A stretch of 52,876 nucleotides of DNA, taken from positions 1 through 52,876 of the forward strand of contig JALOAT010000024.1 of assembly GCA_023228645.1 (NCBI GenBank), given 5' to 3'. Of this stretch, positions 52,096 through 52,876 are shown one piece after another (the first letter of the stretch is position 1; the number at the start of each line of letters is the position of its first letter). The notes under the pieces are model-generated. The model was not told the origin of the DNA, searched no databases, and saw only the letters and a program-made list of their open reading frames with translations. Source of the DNA: Gammaproteobacteria bacterium (GTDB taxonomy: Bacteria; Pseudomonadota; Gammaproteobacteria; Thiohalomonadales; Thiohalomonadaceae). The translations under genes and the position numbers were made by a program.

Positions 52096-52401
52096 GTGAT
52101 TTGCGATATACGATGGTTCGGCATGGAGCCTAATACCTAGCGCTGCCACCACCTTGAGGATCGTGTCGAAGCTGGGGGACCTTTCACCGGAAAGCGCTTT
52201 GTAAAGACTTTCCCGTGACACGCCTGCATCACGTGCGACTTGAGACATACCTTTGGCACGCGCAATGTCGCCAAGAGCTTTAGCTATAAACGCGGCATCA
52301 CCGTCCGCCTCTTCCAGGCATGCCTCTAGGTAAGCTGCCATTTCTTCGGGAGTACGCAGATGCTCGGCTACGTCGTAGCGGGAAGTTGCTGTCTTTTTCA
52401 T
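52051..52401 (-). CDS. HigA-like antitoxin (addiction module antidote, HI1420 type)
   Basis: A 116-residue protein. A helical N-terminus (YDVAEHLRTPEEMAAYLEACLEEADGDAAFIAKALGDIARAKG) leads into an HTH (MSQVARDAGVSRESLYKALSG, about 53-73) and FDTILKVVAALGIRLHAEP. This is the downstream partner of the HI1419/HI1420-type toxin-antitoxin pair. The last 16 residues (NHAQQGAPTDARPSRG) are translated from the attC site, as in many integron cassettes. ATG 52401 has AGGAA upstream; it starts 10 bp after the toxin stop. Confidence 0.9.
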   Translation of the reverse strand: MKKTATSRYDVAEHLRTPEEMAAYLEACLEEADGDAAFIAKALGDIARAKGMSQVARDAGVSRESLYKALSGERSPSFDTILKVVAALGIRLHAEPSYIANHAQQGAPTDARPSRG

Positions 52402-52411
52402 GGGGGAGTTC

Positions 52412-52708
52412 CTACAGATTACGAGCAAGCCGTAGAGCGATCTTGATGTCCCTTGACTGGCTGCCTTTGTCACCACCAGCCAACAAGATCACCAGCTCTC
52501 TTCCTTGCTGTTTGTAGTAGACCCGGTAGCCGGGGCCATAGTGGATTCGCAATTCAGAGACGCCTTCTCCGACGGGCTCGGCGTCTCCCGCATGTCCCGC
52601 CGCCAAACGTTCAACTCTCGCGAGAACACGGGCACGAGCCCGAATGTCCCGTAGGCCGTCGAGCCACCTGGCATAGACATCCGTCTTGCGAATCTCCATC
52701 ATGGGCAT
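52412..52708 (-). CDS. RelE/HigB-type toxin (HI1419 type)
   Basis: A 98-residue protein of the RelE/ParE fold: RKTDVYARWLDGLRDIRARARVLARVERLAAGHAGDAEPVGEGVSELRIHYGPGYRVYYKQQGRELVILLAGGDKGSQ is the standard pattern split across two helices and a beta sheet (about residues 6-84; ELRIHYGPGYRVYY is the hallmark). Such toxins cleave mRNA on the ribosome. Toxin precedes antitoxin, as in higBA. Starts at ATG 52708, 52702 or 52699 are possible; no ribosome-binding site is clear, and the promoter position suggests a very short leader. Confidence 0.9.
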   Translation of the reverse strand: MPMMEIRKTDVYARWLDGLRDIRARARVLARVERLAAGHAGDAEPVGEGVSELRIHYGPGYRVYYKQQGRELVILLAGGDKGSQSRDIKIALRLARNL

Positions 52709-52737
52709 ACTGTAGCCGCCCGGCTACACCCCGTCAA
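52709..52737 (-). promoter_or_regulatory. Toxin-antitoxin promoter with palindromic operator
   Basis: The minus strand carries -35 TTGACG and -10 TACAGT with a 17-bp spacer. A perfect inverted repeat TGTAGCC-GGGC-GGCTACA (52711-52728) fills the spacer and overlaps the -10, an ideal place for repression by the antitoxin. The cassette thus has its own promoter. Confidence 0.75.
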
Positions 52738-52761
52738 CGTCCCCCACGAGCCTCCGCGGTA

Positions 52762-52876
52762 GGGACGCCGGTTACCCGGCGCCCCCCGCCCAGACCCGGA
52801 CGTGCAGTATTCCCGCATCCGGTTCCTCGGTTGTACTCGCACTCGCGCAAAGCGAGTCCCTCATGCAAACACCCTC
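52762..52876 (-). mobile_element. Probable 3' end of a group II intron (partial)
   Basis: On the minus strand a domain V-like hairpin ACCGGATGCGGG...GCACGTCCGGGT is followed by GGGGGCGCCGGGTAACC with its partner GGCGTCCCTAC, resembling domain VI and the intron 3' end at about 52762. The pattern resembles the 3' ends of bacterial group II introns, some of which insert into attC sites. The reverse transcriptase part would lie beyond the right edge, so this remains provisional. The piece from 52738 to 52761 is unassigned. Confidence 0.5.

Overview
The window is high-GC, densely coded DNA from a proteobacterium, most likely a Gammaproteobacterium. The chromosomal aromatic/serine block (serA-pheA-hisC-aroF-tyrA-aroA-cmk-rpsA), the full System I cytochrome c maturation operon with a separate ccmI, and the GTAG-headed REP-like intergenic repeats all fit that group. 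Species cannot be named from sequence alone. The sucrose genes and the outer-membrane multiheme cytochromes suggest an environmental, redox-active and probably osmotically stressed chemotroph.

Layout. (1) 1-8629, minus strand: rpsA (partial), cmk, aroA, tyrA, DAHP synthase, hisC, pheA, serA, with REP-like palindromes between genes. (2) 9145-9294: tRNA-Asn with its own promoter and terminator. (3) 9549-32055: an extracellular electron transfer (EET) locus. It has a minus-strand operon for a nine-heme MtrA/DmsE-like cytochrome, an MtrB/PioB-type barrel and two diheme cytochromes c. A divergent, degenerate AAA+/Fis regulator is followed by ccmABCDEFGHI, then a decaheme OmcA/MtrC-type lipoprotein, a PpiC-type lipoprotein, a sigma-54 activator, and a second decaheme lipoprotein containing one CX4CH motif. 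I find well-placed GG-N10-GC (-24/-12) sigma-54 promoter candidates before five of these transcription units, so the locus looks like one sigma-54 regulon. (4) 32261-35754: four-gene lipoprotein operon (LPP20, COG3014-type, LpoB-like, LPP20). (5) 35850-42709: YceI-like protein, an adaptor-permease-ATPase ABC exporter, a putative glycolipid-binding protein, a small conserved protein and a MarR regulator. (6) 42949-50528: small CxxC protein, KamA-type radical SAM enzyme, PfkB sugar kinase, bidomain sucrose-phosphate synthase and sucrose synthase. (7) 50631-52876: an integron-type cassette array on the minus strand. Three attC-like sites carry a secreted unknown protein, an HhH-GPD Fe-S glycosylase and a HigBA-like toxin-antitoxin pair. 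What looks like the 3' end of a group II intron lies at the right edge.

How it works together: the ccm genes would supply the roughly 33 covalent hemes of the EET proteins encoded beside them. The MtrA/MtrB pair plus surface decaheme lipoproteins would form an electron conduit across the outer membrane, with the diheme cytochromes as periplasmic carriers. The direction of electron flow (metal reduction or oxidation) cannot be decided from sequence. The most unusual parts are the sigma-54 architecture with its paired intact and degenerate activators, the missing first heme of the MtrA homologue, the CX4CH heme site, and the attC cassette array.
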